Shown here piece by piece: positions 22,098 to 34,237 of a stretch of 64,000 nucleotides of DNA. This stretch comes from Forficula auricularia (lineage: Eukaryota; Arthropoda; Insecta; Dermaptera; Forficulidae), in contig JALMQS010000187.1 in the NCBI GenBank assembly GCA_024734495.1, positions 8,481,055 through 8,545,054 of the forward strand. The letters are read 5' to 3'. Positions within the stretch are counted from its first letter, which is position 1. Each line of letters opens with the position of its first letter. The notes beneath the pieces were generated by a model. That model saw nothing but the letters and a program-made list of their open reading frames with translations. It did not search any database and had not been told where the DNA came from. A program made the translations under genes and the position numbers.

Positions 22098-22916
22098 AAT
22101 AATTCCCAAACATTATTATAGCTGGAATAAAATGTTTTCAAGTAAATTACCCCCAGTATAATATATAGGTATATATATATATATACGTTATAAAATAACT
22201 GATGACCGGTTTCAAGAGATAAAATTGAATTATTTATTACATATTTGGAAGTTAAAGTGAAAGGGGATACATTTGAAATGGAAGGAAAATACTATAAATA
22301 ATCTAAAACATGATGAAGGACCGGATATTTTCACGAAACGAGTGATACAGGTGGTTAACGTATTTTTTTTAAAGAAATATAGATCGCAATGAAAAGATAG
22401 AGAACAACTGAACAACAGTGGCCTACGAGCAATGCGATTAGTAGAATCAGAATAAATAAGCACACAAAATAAAAAAAGACCTTAAAAAAGTATGTATAAA
22501 CCAAAAAATGCCCCAAAAGACTATTTTTACTTTAACATATACATATATTCACTATATATCATGGTGCTAGCAAATTTGAACTCTCGAAATATTCCTTTTC
22601 GAAATTCACTGCCGCGTCGAATTCCACTATAGGTGGTGCTGGACGTTGAATTTGAGGGACTATTTTCCATCCTTTTCTCTTTACTTCCATGCTTTGGTGT
22701 CCATAAAAAGGCTTGAACCATAAATTTCGTCCCCTTTTATTTTAAACCTACGCATAGAGCGTTTAGTATATGAACTTTTGAGAGTGCTCGAAATTCATGT
22801 TAATAGCAGATAGATCGTAAGCATATATTTATTTATTTTTACATCAATTGAGATTGATTAGAATTTTTTCTATTTGTTTAGTTGATTTACAACCAACTAA
22901 ACATTAGATTAAATTG
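22098..22916. other. Unassigned sequence with (TA)n; repeat-like 22527-22740
   Basis: A (TA)n run lies at about 22163-22187. The 22560-22740 part is less AT-rich (CACTGCCGCGTCGAATTCC, TATAGGTGGTGCTGGACG) and looks like a retroelement UTR or repeat. It has a 64-codon minus frame with no known motif. I do not call it a gene. Confidence 0.35.
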
Positions 22917-23563
22917 TGTTGAACGCTTCACGGTTATCTGGCTATATATTTAATAATTTGGGCAAAAACGCGATTGGCGTTATTTGATTAATTTTTAATA
23001 AAATTGAACTGGTTTCTCAAGTCCTCCAAGAATTCTCCAAGAATTCTCCAAGGTTTATTGAAAACCAAAATATTACTTGATTGGATAAGGAGTCCAAGTG
23101 AACGAGGAGCATTTCGTCCATTTTCTTCATCTTAAGTAGAATTACTTGCATTATTATTTTAATTTATATATATTTTATTTATATATATAAAAATTGGCGT
23201 ATATTTTTGCGCATATTTGTATTTTGCAATTAGCTGAATTTTTAACATTCATTTTTTAAACCTTTTATCTGTATTTATAGTTTTAAGTTATTCATAACAT
23301 CAATTATTTGTATTCAATTTCAACATTCATATTTTATAATCCAAACATTTATATTAAATTCCATTAAACCTACTTACAGTCCATTTTTTTTATCGATAAT
23401 TAATTTATATATTTTCTTAATATTTAAATTGATATTCCCAGCTGCATTGAGCGGCACCATTTGGTCCTTAGCAAGCAACGGATTCTAAAAAGAATTCGTG
23501 AACCCTTTAATTTAATATAAATTCCCTTGATTTTTTGATAAAATTTTAACTTTTTTATAAAAT
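22917..23563 (+). mobile_element. Possible 5' LTR and leader of the BEL/Pao element
   Basis: TGTTGAACGCTTCACGG at 22917 has the TGTT start common for BEL/Pao LTRs, and ATTTGGTCCTTAGCAAGC near 23458 sits where a leader or primer-binding region would be, about 100 bp before the start codon. With no second LTR in the window the boundaries cannot be checked. This is inference from position. Confidence 0.35.
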
Positions 23564-26500
23564 ATGGTTTATGAAAATGAATACAAGTTGTTGGTGACTA
23601 AGATCGATGATATTAAGGCCACAATAAAAGATTTGTCTGAGGAGGCTAATGATATCACGGATAAGATTCAAGCTAATCTTTTTTTTGAACTGTTTAAAGG
23701 TGAAGGAAATGAACTTAAGGCTAAACTCGATACAATTGAGCTGCAGTTACTGGAACATGATTTTGAAGATGGTCAAATTCAGACCATTAAACGTAGCGTG
23801 CGGATGCTGAGGAGGGAATTGAGAACCATTCAGGTACAAATTGGCACCAAGCAGGAAGCGGGAATTCAAGGTAACCCAAACGCTGAGGCGTCGGATTTTA
23901 TTATTTCGAGAGGTCTCGCTAAGCTACCTGTATTGGATTTAGTATTGTTTGATGGAAAGGTCGAAAGTTTTTTATCTTTTTGGGATTCTTTTCAGTCAAC
24001 AATTCACTCGAGAAAAGATTTGCCAAATATTGAAAAATTCAAATATTTCAAATCTGTTCTTAAAGGAGAGCCATTAGTTTTTGCTAATCGCTATTTGACC
24101 ACTAACGATAATTATCTAATTATGATGGAAGCTTTTGAGAAAGAATATAGGAAAACATCTGAATTAGTCTATATTAATCTCCAGAGCATTTTAGAAATTT
24201 CTCCAATTAAGAGGAAAAATAGATTTGCATTGAAAAACTTAGTTTCAGTAACGCAAACGGCGTTACACAATTTAAAAACATTAGGGCAACCAATCGATCA
24301 ATGGGATGCTATTTTGGATAAATTAATTTTGGATAGAATTGATGCCGACACTCATGAAAAATGGAAATTTGCACGTAGGGGTGATCATTCGATCCCAAAA
24401 TTAGAAAATTTGTTGGATTTTATTCATGGTGTCGCTGAAAGCATTAACTCAGATAATTGTACATCTTTGAAAACACATTCTTGCACTACTTCTCAGGCTA
24501 AAATTGAAATTAGGAGGAATTCTTGTAAGCTTTGCAAAGCTGAACATTATTTGAATAAATGTCCAGCTTATCTTAAATTATCTCCACAGGATAGACTTAA
24601 TAAAATAAAATCGCTTAGGCTTTGTTTTCGCTGTTTTTCCAATCAGCATATGGCATTTTCGTGCACATCAAATAGAATTTGCTTCTGTAAAGGGCCGCAC
24701 GATTCAACTCTACACGACAACTTTATAAAAAACTATCAATCACCTAATCGTAATAAAATTAGTATTGATAATAAAGATTGTCGGTCGGGCGATTCTGATG
24801 GGAAATCAAGTAAGATTTGCGTAACACAATCTTCATTGAATTCTCATGATGAATCGGTTTTGCTGGCAACTGCTCAGGTCCGAATTATTGATGATGGCGG
24901 GAAAATACATATAGCTCGAGTTTTGTTAGATTCAGGGTCACAGTGTACAAGTATTTGTAGTCAATTTGCTAGAAAATTGAAAATTCAGCGTAGTCCCACT
25001 TCAGTTTTAGTATCTGGAATAGGAGCACACATGTCGTCTCAAGCAACGCAGGAAATTGAAATAAAATTTTCTTCTTTACATGATCATAGTGAAATGTTTG
25101 GAACTAAAGCCTTAATTTTAGAACGGCTAACGTGTGATCTACCTGAAAAATCCTTTATGTTAAGAGATTCTTCACCTTTCCAGAAATTACGTTTAGCCGA
25201 CCCTTCTTTTAATAAAAGCGGAAAAATAGATATTATTCTTGGAGGCAATATTGTTTATGAAATTCTTTTTGGAAAAAAGATTATTGATTTTCCAAAAGGG
25301 TTTCCAAGTGCCATGGAAACACCGTTAGGTCATGTGCTTTTTGGGCAATACAATTCTTCAAATTCTCAAAATTTTCTTATGGGAATAACGTTAAAGCATA
25401 GTCAACAAGATTCAATTTCTAGGCTTTGGGAATTGGAAGATATCTCTAATTCTAAAGTTATTTCAAAAATGGATAAACAGTGTGAATATGAGTTTTCAAA
25501 ATCTTTAAAACAAATTTGTCCAGGTAGATTCTCGGTCAATCTTCTTTTCAAAGAGTTTCCACCTAATTTAGGCCACTCTTTCAAGGGCGCAGAGAAAAGG
25601 TTTCATCTTCTTGAAAGAAGGTTTTCTAACGATCCTATTCTCAAAACGAATTATAAAATAGCATTTAAAGAGTATTTAGATTCAGGACATATGGAACCTA
25701 TTATTAATCCCAATCTCAAAATTAATCACTTTTACTTACCCCACCACCCTATTTTAAAAGAGCAAAGTTTAACCACTAAATTAAGAATAGTTTTCGATGG
25801 TAGTTTCTCTTCTTCTAATGGAGTCTCTTTAAATCAGACACTGCATACTGGTCCATCATTACAACAAGATATTCGTCACCTTTTATTGAGAATAAGATTT
25901 TTTAAATTTGTGATCACTGCCGATCTGAAGCAAATGTATCGTCAAATTTTAATTAATCCTCCTCACCAAGAATTTCTTAGAGTTTTATGGAGAGATAGCC
26001 CGTCTGATGAATTGCAACATTTTAAACTAAAAACTGTCACCTTTGGTCTTTCTTCAGCTCCATTTTGTGCAATTAGAATTTTACATCATTTAGCTGACCA
26101 GAACGAAATTATTTATCCTGAAGCTTCACGCATCATCAAAGAACACTTTTATGTAGATGATCTACTAACTGGTTCTAATGATAGGAATGATTTAATAAAA
26201 ACCATTAGTGAAGTTGTAACTATTCTCAAGCAGTCTAGCTTTTTATTTGACAAGTGGGCTTGCAACGACAAAATTATTTTAAATAAACTTCAATCATTGG
26301 GTCATGAAACTCACTCTGAAGCTTCACTTGCATTATTAACGTCTGCTAACACTTTAGGCATTAATTGGAACGTCGCGAATGATAGAATGTCATTTAATTT
26401 CAAAATTTCAGAATTTAAATATCTAACTAAGAGATTATTACTAAGCACTTTAGCCAAGATATACGACCCTCTTGGAATATTAAGCCCTTTTTTGATTTTA

Positions 26501-27335
26501 TTAAAATTTATGCTACAGGATGCCTGGTTGTTAAAATTATCATGGGATAGTAAACTACCAGAAGCGCATCAAAACATATGGAAAGATTTAGTAACGAATT
26601 TTGAGTTACTTGATAAATTTAGTATTCCACGATTAGCTTTACTACCTAACGCGAAATATTATGAGATACACGGATTTGCTGATGCAAGCATCCGTGGCTA
26701 TGGGATTTGTGTTTATTTATTGTCCTTTTGCGATGAAAATAATTTTACTAGTAACCTGTTATTTGCGAAATCAAAAGTCTCTCCTACTCATTTTATTTCA
26801 ATACCGAAATTAGAATTGTGTAGTTGTCATTTGCTTGCGAGCTCTTATCAGTTTTATAGTACAATTATTCCTATTCCCATTAAAAATGTATTCTTTTATA
26901 GTGATAGTAAGATTGCTCTCGGTTGGATAAACTCTGAAAATCTTTCTTTTAAAACCTTTGTAGCAAACCGGGTGCATGATATTAACACATTTGCTCCATA
27001 CGCTCAATGGAAATACATAAATACTTCGCTAAACCCTGCAGACATAGTCTCTAGAGGTTTGACGATGTCAAAACTTGTATCAAATGACTTATGGTTAATA
27101 GGACCTTTTAAAAATGATCTATTTATTCAAAATTTTAAAAATAATATTCCCATGTCCGATCTAATCGCTGATTCTTCAAATCAATCAGAATTTTCAAACG
27201 AAATTAAACCGTTAAAACTTATTTCAAATATTTTAGTAACTCAGGAAATTCTTATAAACCGATTTTCTAATATAACTCGACTCAAAAGAACAGTTGCATA
27301 TGTGTTACAATTCAGTAACAGTTTAATTTTTCGCG
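23564..27335 (+). CDS. BEL/Pao retrotransposon Gag-Pol polyprotein, 3' part lost in gap
   Basis: An uninterrupted frame of about 1257 codons up to the assembly gap. Residues 1-300 are Gag, with the DUF1759-type segment LPVLDLVLFDGKVESFLSFW near residue 121. Two Cys-rich knuckles follow at about 321-376 (CKLCKAEHYLNKC, then CFRCF). An aspartic protease carries LLDSGSQCTS (active-site DSG at about 456-458). Reverse transcriptase follows: KLRIVFDGS (~740), ADLKQMYRQI (~785) and the catalytic YVDD (~863). RNase H has GFADAS (~1036) and FYSDSK (~1110), then NPADIVSRG (~1157). This order is diagnostic of BEL/Pao. The element would copy its RNA into DNA in a Gag particle and integrate it. Integrase is not seen: the frame runs into the Ns at 27336. 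The ATG at 23564 precedes all domains. No stop or frameshift is present, so this looks like a young insertion. Confidence 0.96.
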
Positions 27336-27435
27336 NNNNNNNNNNNNNNNNNNNNNNNNNNNNNNNNNNNNNNNNNNNNNNNNNNNNNNNNNNNNNNNNN
27401 NNNNNNNNNNNNNNNNNNNNNNNNNNNNNNNNNNN
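27336..27435. other. Assembly gap (exactly 100 N)
   Basis: One hundred consecutive Ns, the usual placeholder for a gap of unknown size. It cuts the BEL polyprotein after RNase H. The sequence on the far side belongs to a different retrotransposon, so integrase, the 3' LTR and a junction are all hidden. Confidence 0.97.
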
Positions 27436-28125
27436 AAATTTCTGAGATATATTGCCTTTAAGCTTCATATCCCAATCGCGGAAATATCGTATGACGACCT
27501 GTATATAACACTACATATCTTGCCGCTTGAAATGAGGAGAGAACAGGCAGATTTTCTTTTTCTCTGTAATCTCATCAATGGCAAAGTGGACGACTCTCGA
27601 CTCTTGGAATTAGTCACCTTCAATGTTAGTAGCCATAGAACTTTAGGAATCCAGAAATACTGTCGATTCCTACCCATAGATTCTCATACCTGATGTACTC
27701 GGGTATGAGTCGGTATATTAAGAACAGGAAACAGAATATGACTTCGATATATTCAATTCATCCAGAAATGAGATTAAAAATCATTTTTTCCGAAAGCTTG
27801 TGCGCATAAAATGCATTTGTATTTATGTTTGTGTTTTTGTTGTATGTACTTGTACTTATATTTATATATGCTTATATTTTGTATTCATCTCTAATTCTGT
27901 AATTATATTTGTATTTATATCTGCATTCATATCTAGATTTGCATTCATATTTGTGATTATTATATTGGTATCTGTATCTGTACCTATATTCTATAGTTGT
28001 TTTTTTTCTTGTATTTGTTTTGTGTTAATATTTAAAATTATTGTTAGCATGATTTCTCTCACTACTAATTCTATTGTATAAATTGATTAAAATTGGGCTT
28101 TCTGCCCGTGTATATTAATAAATAA
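27436..28125 (+). pseudogene. Non-LTR retrotransposon RT C-terminal end and 3' UTR
   Basis: Directly after the gap the + strand reads FKLHIPIAEISYDDLY, LPLEMRREQADFLFLCNLIN, GKVDDSRLLELVTFNV and SSHRTL. This is the usual C-terminus of Jockey/CR1-like RT proteins (L..R...DL.flykilng.id...LL..i.f.vp...tR). After a frameshift near 27690 it continues with DIFNSSRNEIKNHFFRKL and soon stops. A T/G-rich low-complexity UTR follows at 27800-28080, then GGGCTTTCTGCCCG and an (ATAA)n tail ending near 28125. The long frame inside the low-complexity UTR is not a gene. The 5' limit is in the gap. Confidence 0.85.
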
Positions 28126-28355
28126 ATAAGCACTTTGTCTATATGAATTATGGAATTTCTTTTTAATCCTCTCCTCGTTCATTTTTCGCAGCGTAGGCCT
28201 TGATTCATTAATTAAACAATTAATTATTCCAGCGCCTCCCAATCGATCGCAGATCCCAAAGATCGAAAATAATTTTCTCTTCACCTGGGGCTGCGACCAC
28301 AACGAGGCCGTGTAAAGACAATTAATAGCAAATTCAAATTTAGAGAACGAAGAAA
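28126..28355. other. No recognisable feature
   Basis: Moderate-GC patch at 28190-28310 (for example GCCTCCCAATCGATCGCAG) without motif or clear exon signals. Confidence 0.35.
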
Positions 28356-28522
28356 AAGATTATTTTTATTACAGACAAAAGGATCAGCCGGGGCTCGAAC
28401 CCGGGATCTTTTGCATATGTACTGCAATGCTTTGTCATAAGAGGTTTACCTCCTATATCCACTAAGCTACTGATCCCCGAACCCAAACTAATACCTTTTG
28501 TCTATATAAATAATAATTTTCC
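28356..28522. mobile_element. Small TIR element carrying a tRNA-like core
   Basis: The flanks of the tRNA-like module are imperfect inverted repeats. Left 28358-28382 ends in AGACAAAAGG; the right end, read inward from 28522, reads ATTATTTATATAGACAAAAG. The same CTTTTGTCTATA word follows the tRNA-like sequence at 45105-45170. Organisation resembles 39890-40150 and 57485-57740. Confidence 0.5.
28381..28477 (-). tRNA. tRNA-like module or tRNA pseudogene
   Basis: On the minus strand a 7-bp acceptor-like stem GGATCAG/CTGATCC closes a 97-nt unit. It contains A box TAGCTTAGTGG and B box GGTTCGAGCCC with a good T-arm (CCCGG...CCGGG). The middle does not give a normal anticodon arm: it folds into a GAGGTAAACCTC hairpin plus a GCAT...ATGC hairpin and is too long. 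It is therefore a tRNA-derived sequence, not a functional tRNA gene. Confidence 0.6.
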
Positions 28523-29969
28523 TTTAAAACTCACCGTTGTTTAATATACCTACTATATTAATGATATTTTATTAAAAGATTAATTCTGAATTTTTTATAT
28601 GGGGTAGCTTAGAACACCCTTTACTCCTACCTTCTAAACTTAAGTTTTGTACTTGTTTTAGTGTCAACTGCCTTGGTATATTGACGCATACAATTCTAAT
28701 GATATATCAGGTTAGACAACATAGTGTGTGGTCAGTTCTTTGCGGAGGAAATACTGAATGTGATCGGTTTAATCAATCTAAGTTGCTTGAGTCCCATTGG
28801 AATTGGTTGGCAAGGCCTAAAGGGAAATCTGTAAGTCCATTGAGTCTATAGCCGTGAACCTCTTTCTTCATTAGTAATGTTAAGGGTTTTATATCCCATG
28901 GGATAGGTATATTGTATTGCCGGGCCAGAAATTGGCTTGTTGTTTTAATAAGTAAATTAATATAAATATATAAAAGTTCAAAATGAGATTTTCTTCTCAA
29001 GAATGTCAATAATAAAATTACATAAATTCTAAAGGTTAGAAAAAATACTATTCCTTCAAAAATTCTTATAATTTTTGTAATGAAAATATAATACATTTTA
29101 ATTATACGGAAAAATACTTTTCATCCTAAGATACAGTCTTTTGTTTTACTTTTCCATATGGATTTTGGTAAAGTATTTTTCTCTAAAATTAAAATTTATT
29201 TTTATTATTATTATTAATCTAGATTGAAGCGTTCTTTATAATTAAACTTTTTTTCAATCTCTTTCAATTTAGTTAAAAATTTCCTCATCAATTTTTACAA
29301 ATTGTTTATCTTCATTTCGGGTATTATTTAGTCATCTTCAGTGAATTGCAACGCCTCACACATTTATTCAATAATTTACATTGTTAAAACCTCTTATACT
29401 CTTTTGACCTTTCTTTTCACATAAATAAATCATCGTACATAATAAAAACACCAAAAAACTATTTGTGTAAAATTAAAACAAAATAATTGAAAATATTTTG
29501 TTTTGTCTAAAGTAGCAGAGTTGATGATTCATATGTTTATTTTCATTAAGCAAAGACAACCCCTTTGATTTATCTTTATAAAACACTATTCAGTTAAAAA
29601 CAACAATATCACATAAAATATATTTACAAGAAACTTTGGTAAAATCTATGGGCAAATTCATAGACAACATGTAAGGAAGAAAAAAATTTGTAAAAGATAG
29701 ATAAGGAAATTTTTAAATAAATTAACGAAAAAGAATAATTTTGGAGATTTATTGATTTTTTTACAATAAAAACAGGGAAAGAGTAGAAACGCTTTTATGA
29801 TGAATCATGAGTTTGTTGGGTTTTTCGGTAGCAGAGTGTGTTTATTATTTGTCGAAAGGTGATTTTACAAAAGAATTAAATAAGAAGATTATAAGAAAAA
29901 ACTTGAGTTTAAATTTGAAATATATTAGGTAATTAATTAAATATAATAGGTAATTAGAAGAAATAATAG
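28523..29969. other. No recognisable feature
   Basis: AT-rich. Short frames of 60-107 codons are hydrophobic or low-complexity chance frames. No RNA or repeat signature noted. Confidence 0.4.
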
Positions 29970-30203
29970 ATGGCGGAATCAACATCGTTTCATTATCAAA
30001 TTGGTCCTTTAAATGGGCCAAACTCATTGGGGCTTTTATTTTCTGGCGACCGGTTTGACAGTCAGATACACGGTGCGCTGCGGGGTTGTTTTAACTTTCC
30101 TTTACAGGGGGAAAGCTTTGGTTTCGTGGGGAGAGGAAAATTGGGGAATGTTGTATCCCATGATAATTTTGGCTTTTTTTCAGTCACGGGGGGAAGTGTA
30201 TGA
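29970..30203 (+). other. Less AT-rich patch with overlapping short frames, unassigned
   Basis: 77- and 82-codon frames overlap in two phases between 29970 and 30261. The first is Gly/Phe-rich. I recognise no domain. The base composition stands out from the neighbours, so an eroded element is possible. Confidence 0.25.
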
Positions 30204-32326
30204 GCACTCAATGTATGTGAATTTTGAGGACCAAAAAGTTATTCAAAATGGTAATTCTTAATCCGAGATCAAAATAATAATATTAATAAAAACAGAAATA
30301 TAAAATTTTCAAATTTTAGTTGTATAGCCTGGCTATCAGACTTGCTTATAATTCATTAGCTAAATAAACATGAAGATAGCAGATTTAAGAATCTCTTTAA
30401 GAGGTATTTTTTAATCTTTCTTTAAGGCTTAAATATTTAATTATTTAAACGTAATCATGGCTTTTGTTTACCGTGAGTAACAGCGTTGATGATTCATAAG
30501 AAGAAATCAATGCGAAACTTCTGTTTTTAGATATAACGAGCCTCTTATCGAATGTAGCCCGAATGAGACAATTAGTAGACGCAATAATTTTTAGATCAAC
30601 CGATTTAAATAAATAATAAAAAATAGATTTGAACAGGTTGATACATATGTGGATCAACCACAATTTTTAATATTGGAAATTTGAATACCAACATATGGAA
30701 GTTGACGACGAATGATAATGCTGATACTTGGCTGTGTAATTATAACACATATGAATATAATGACTAGAAATTAATAACGTCAATACAAATTAATATTAAA
30801 TTAAATTTCGTAAATATAAATTAACTACTTACTGTTTGTTATATATAACAAAATATATAGGTAGGTATATGAAAATGTGTATGCTTCAATCTTCCTCTTT
30901 TTTACTTACTCCTCTCTACTCAATATTCAAATATATCGCTTAGAGAGCTCTAGTAGCACCAAGTTCGAAACTATTTAGTTTTTGCTTGGTTATTAGGTAA
31001 TACGGGGCAAGTGAAATTCATCTAGCGACCTAGATGTCAGATTATCTTCATCTTTGAAAGTAAACAGTTTTAAAATATTAAGGTATACATATGACAAATA
31101 TTCATTTCAATGCCAAGTAGAAAATCTTCATATCTACAATGTGCTGGATAAAAGACCTAAAAAAACTTTTGCCACAAAATAGTCTAATACAAATCAATAA
31201 ATAAAGGTGCGACGTAAAATGTGGCCTATATATTTCCGGATGACTCAAGAAATACTCCACAAATTGAAAGACACAATAGTCACTTAATTAGATATTGATT
31301 TCTTGAAATAAATATTATAGTAAATTTATCGATCGGGAAAGTTTTCTTTATAACATTTTTATCAACAAAATATTTTAAATAAAATAGGTATTTGTGATAT
31401 TAGTGTAAAAAATGTAGGTTTAAGTCATATGTATAAATGTTTGCACAAGAAGGTCTGAAGGTCTAGGAATGATATGAATGCCTTAAATATATTCTTCCAA
31501 ATTAATATCACTTCATATACAAATGAGAAAGTACGCATTGATCAGAATTAGTAAACTAATTGGAAAAATTTTGTAACTAAAGTTATGAAAGTTTTTTGCA
31601 CTGAACTAACAACAATGCTGGGAAAGAGTACACAATTTGAACAATTTTTATTAATTAATGTGAGGCGTAGGCCCCGCACACGTGGGCTTCATCGAAGGTC
31701 ACCATGTTGTTTAACTTACACATTTTGTATCATGGAAAAGGGCTCTAAATTTCTTTGGCACACGGGTCTCTTACCCACTCTGCGGCCCTGATTATATCGA
31801 TATCTATAAAGCAAATATAAACTTTCATAATTCATATGATAAATGAAACTGATTTCGATAAACCAGGAAAATTAACGTTTGTCTCTCTACTTCGTTCCAT
31901 TTTATTGGTTTAATTATCTCACTTTAATGTGAACAGCTATTTTTATCAATTTGATGGGATATTTCTTCAACTAAAGAGACACATGAAAAGTTTTTACTAA
32001 ATATTTAGTAAAGCTCCATCTTCAGCACTCATATTAGTAGAGCTATAATTTTGATTTTGCTGTTTAGATAGCTAACAAATTCAGTCCACAATATTTCTGT
32101 GAATACATAGGCCTTGTTCGAATTACTTTATCATCAGAGAGAAAGGAAGAAGACATCTCTTCTCTAAACGCTTAAACTTGACGCAGCTTCTTATCGGGAA
32201 GAGATAATTGAGGCAAAGAGAAGGAACACAGGGGGACTAAGAGTATCTCTGAAGTAGGTATTTGCAGACTTTCACTCAGCTGATTAGTTTGTGAGATTAG
32301 TTGCTGATTAGTACTCGTGCTACTCA
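30204..32326. other. No recognisable gene
   Basis: AT-rich sequence. A moderate-GC patch at 31665-31790 (CGTAGGCCCCGCACACG, ending CTGCGGCCCTG) may be one end of a DNA element, but its partner was not found. Confidence 0.35.
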
Positions 32327-32443
32327 TGCAAACGACCTTGGCATGTTGAGAACACCCAAAAACCCATTAGATCTCGGAAGTTGAGCAATATGAACACCAG
32401 ATAGTTCTTAGATGGTCAATGACTGTCTGGGACAATGTGATAT
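32327..32443 (+). pseudogene. 5S rRNA pseudogene (or 5S-derived SINE head)
   Basis: About 115 bp align colinearly with insect 5S rRNA: AACGACCTTGGCATGTTGAG (5S: AACG-CCATACCA-GTTGAA), AACACCC, then ATCTCGGAAGTTGAGCAA (5S: ATCACCGAAGTTAAGCAA), TAGTTCTTAGATGG (TTAGTACTTGGATGG) and GACTGTCTGGGA (GACCGCCTGGGA). The internal promoter boxes are recognisable but carry many substitutions, so it is not a functional 5S gene. I see no LINE-like tail or clear TSD, leaving a plain 5S retro-pseudogene as likely as a SINE3-type element. Confidence 0.85.
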
Positions 32444-32515
32444 TATTATATTTATACTGAGATCGCATAAAGTCATTAAGTAAGTCGAATTCACTTTTAA
32501 TAATGAATACTGAGT

Positions 32516-33022
32516 AGGGTGGTCCTTTTTATGGGTATTTTTACGCAGACAAGGGCTCATATGGTTCGAAATAAATAAATAAAAATATCCCCCAAGTTTC
32601 AAGTTTCTATCTCAATTATAACCTGTGCCGCAACGATGTAAGTTTCTCATCTAAATAACATAGGGTTTTTAGCATTAAAATAACAATTTTTTTATTCCGG
32701 CCAAAGTAATGGGTCAAGCAATTTGGAGTTACAGCTAGATAAAATACTGCTATATCTTAGTGTTACTAAGTTTTAGACTCCAAAAATTATAATAGCTAAA
32801 AATCTGTAAAAATTATGAGGAATAGCTACTATTATAAGGTTATAGTCTAGAGAGTTTCCAATTTTTTGAACCATTACTTTGGCCGGAATAAAAATGGCAA
32901 AAACCCCCATGTTATTTAGATGAAAACTTACATCGCTGGGGGCACAGGCTATAATTGAGATGAGAGACTCGGGGGACATTCTTTTTCATTCATTTCGGAC
33001 CATTTGAAACTGCACCCTGTCC
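32516..33022. mobile_element. Palindromic MITE (family P1), copy 1
   Basis: The ends are AGGGTGGTCCTTTTTATGG and, on the right, an eroded GCACCCTGTCC. Both halves contain complementary copies of TCTATCTCAATTATAACCTG, ATTCCGGCCAAAGTAATG and AATTATAATAGC. It is nearly a full-length palindrome and matches 42921-43510. Confidence 0.8.
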
Positions 33023-33139
33023 TCTTAAAAATTCGAAAATATCCAGGCATAAGTTGACCACTACAATACGGAGTCTGTATATATTATGAGAAAGAAAAAA
33101 GTTTTCACAAGCTTCCTTCTACATAAATATCATCAATCA

Positions 33140-33330
33140 TTTATCAAAGTCTATGTTACAATTTTTTGCAAATTTTCAGCTGCCGATATTCCATAAGAAT
33201 GATCTACAAAGTATTTTCTTTCTCGAGAGACGAACTGGTAGAATTTCTTCGAAGAATTCGATCGGAAGGCAGCCCAAGGAATACAATTCCAATTAAAACT
33301 ACATCTTAATGAAAAGTGGGCATTCAATCT
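33140..33330. repeat. Dispersed repeat module, shared with 9240 and 58545
   Basis: Contains CGAGAGACGAACTGGTAGAA and GGAAGGCAGCCCA, both also found next to the ribozyme-like cores near 9270-9330 and 58565-58615. On the minus strand the frame NSSKKFYQFVSRERKYFVD may be a coding relic. No core is present in this copy. Confidence 0.45.
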
Positions 33331-33883
33331 ATTCTGCTTACACACTAGACACTTTCGGAGAGATCTTCTGTCTCCTAGTTTGAGAAGATGTCTCTAGAAG
33401 ATTTATGAACATGAACAGGATAAAATCTGCATTATATTTTGCGCCTAGTGCTTCAGCACATGGTACCAGTCTTTATTCTTAGGACTCTGAAGAGGAATAC
33501 CTCAGCAGGCAGCTGACTGGCTGGCGATGCTTGATTCACGACGTCGGGATCCATAAATTCAATTTCAGAATATACAGCTGGTAGAAATCTCTATCATTGC
33601 TACTCAGCTGGCCACCATCATAATTGGATGTAGACCAAACTAAGCGGAAAAAGGAGCAATTAAAGACCGTTAATTAGAGTGGCTGATGGTTGCTGGTGCT
33701 TCCTGCTATGGGCATTTTGGGCTACCCATCTGAATAGAAATATTAATGTTGATATTATTGTCACTGTCTAACTTTGCAAATCTTTTCAAATCCAACCACA
33801 GTATGGTTTCTGAGAAACGTTCTCTGATTTCCCGAGTCCTTCCAAAATTCATTATTACCTTTTTTCCGTTTGGACTCTTGGGA
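33331..33883. other. No recognisable feature
   Basis: Mixed-composition sequence without a frame I can assign. The minus strand between 33480 and 33560 has a short open stretch of moderate GC content but no motif. Confidence 0.3.
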
Positions 33884-34189
33884 TCACGCAGAAGCTTGGA
33901 TGTCTCTTTCTGGTTGGACCTTCCACGCTTCTGTCTTTTCTGGAACGTGTTCCATCGTCAGGCTGGACGTAGTTCTTCCTGGCCGGATGATGTTAAAGGT
34001 GCCCAGGATGTATGGATTTTTAGCGTTCTTCCATTGTTTCTTCCTTGATTTCGTGATGGCCCGGGTCCCCAGAATCTGAATGCCCGGTTGCCACTCGAGG
34101 GTGGGTGGATTGGTTACCACCTGGGGTAATCTTGTTTTGCCTCTCACGATTCTATGGTTGCTTGTTACGTGAAATTTTGTCCTGCGCAT
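33884..34189 (-). other. Possible non-LTR element 5' fragment
   Basis: A less AT-rich, 101-codon minus-strand frame. Near its C-terminal half it reads NPYILGTFNIIRP, reminiscent of the LGTFNIRTL start of an AP-type endonuclease domain in non-LTR elements. The conserved downstream endonuclease motifs are not seen, so the match is weak. A + strand frame overlaps it entirely and has no motif. Confidence 0.3.
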
Positions 34190-34237
34190 GCGCGAGGTTT
34201 TGTAGAACCAGAGATTAGCCAGTTTCTGGAGTCTAGA

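Noticed and set aside
27800..28081. 93-codon + frame
   Set aside because: Low-complexity T/G-rich 3' UTR of a non-LTR element. The translation is Cys/Ile/Phe repeats without motif.
28381..28477. Functional tRNA gene
   Set aside because: Has acceptor stem, A box and B box, but no normal anticodon arm, and it is 97 nt long.
32327..32443. Functional 5S rRNA gene
   Set aside because: Too many substitutions, including in the internal promoter.
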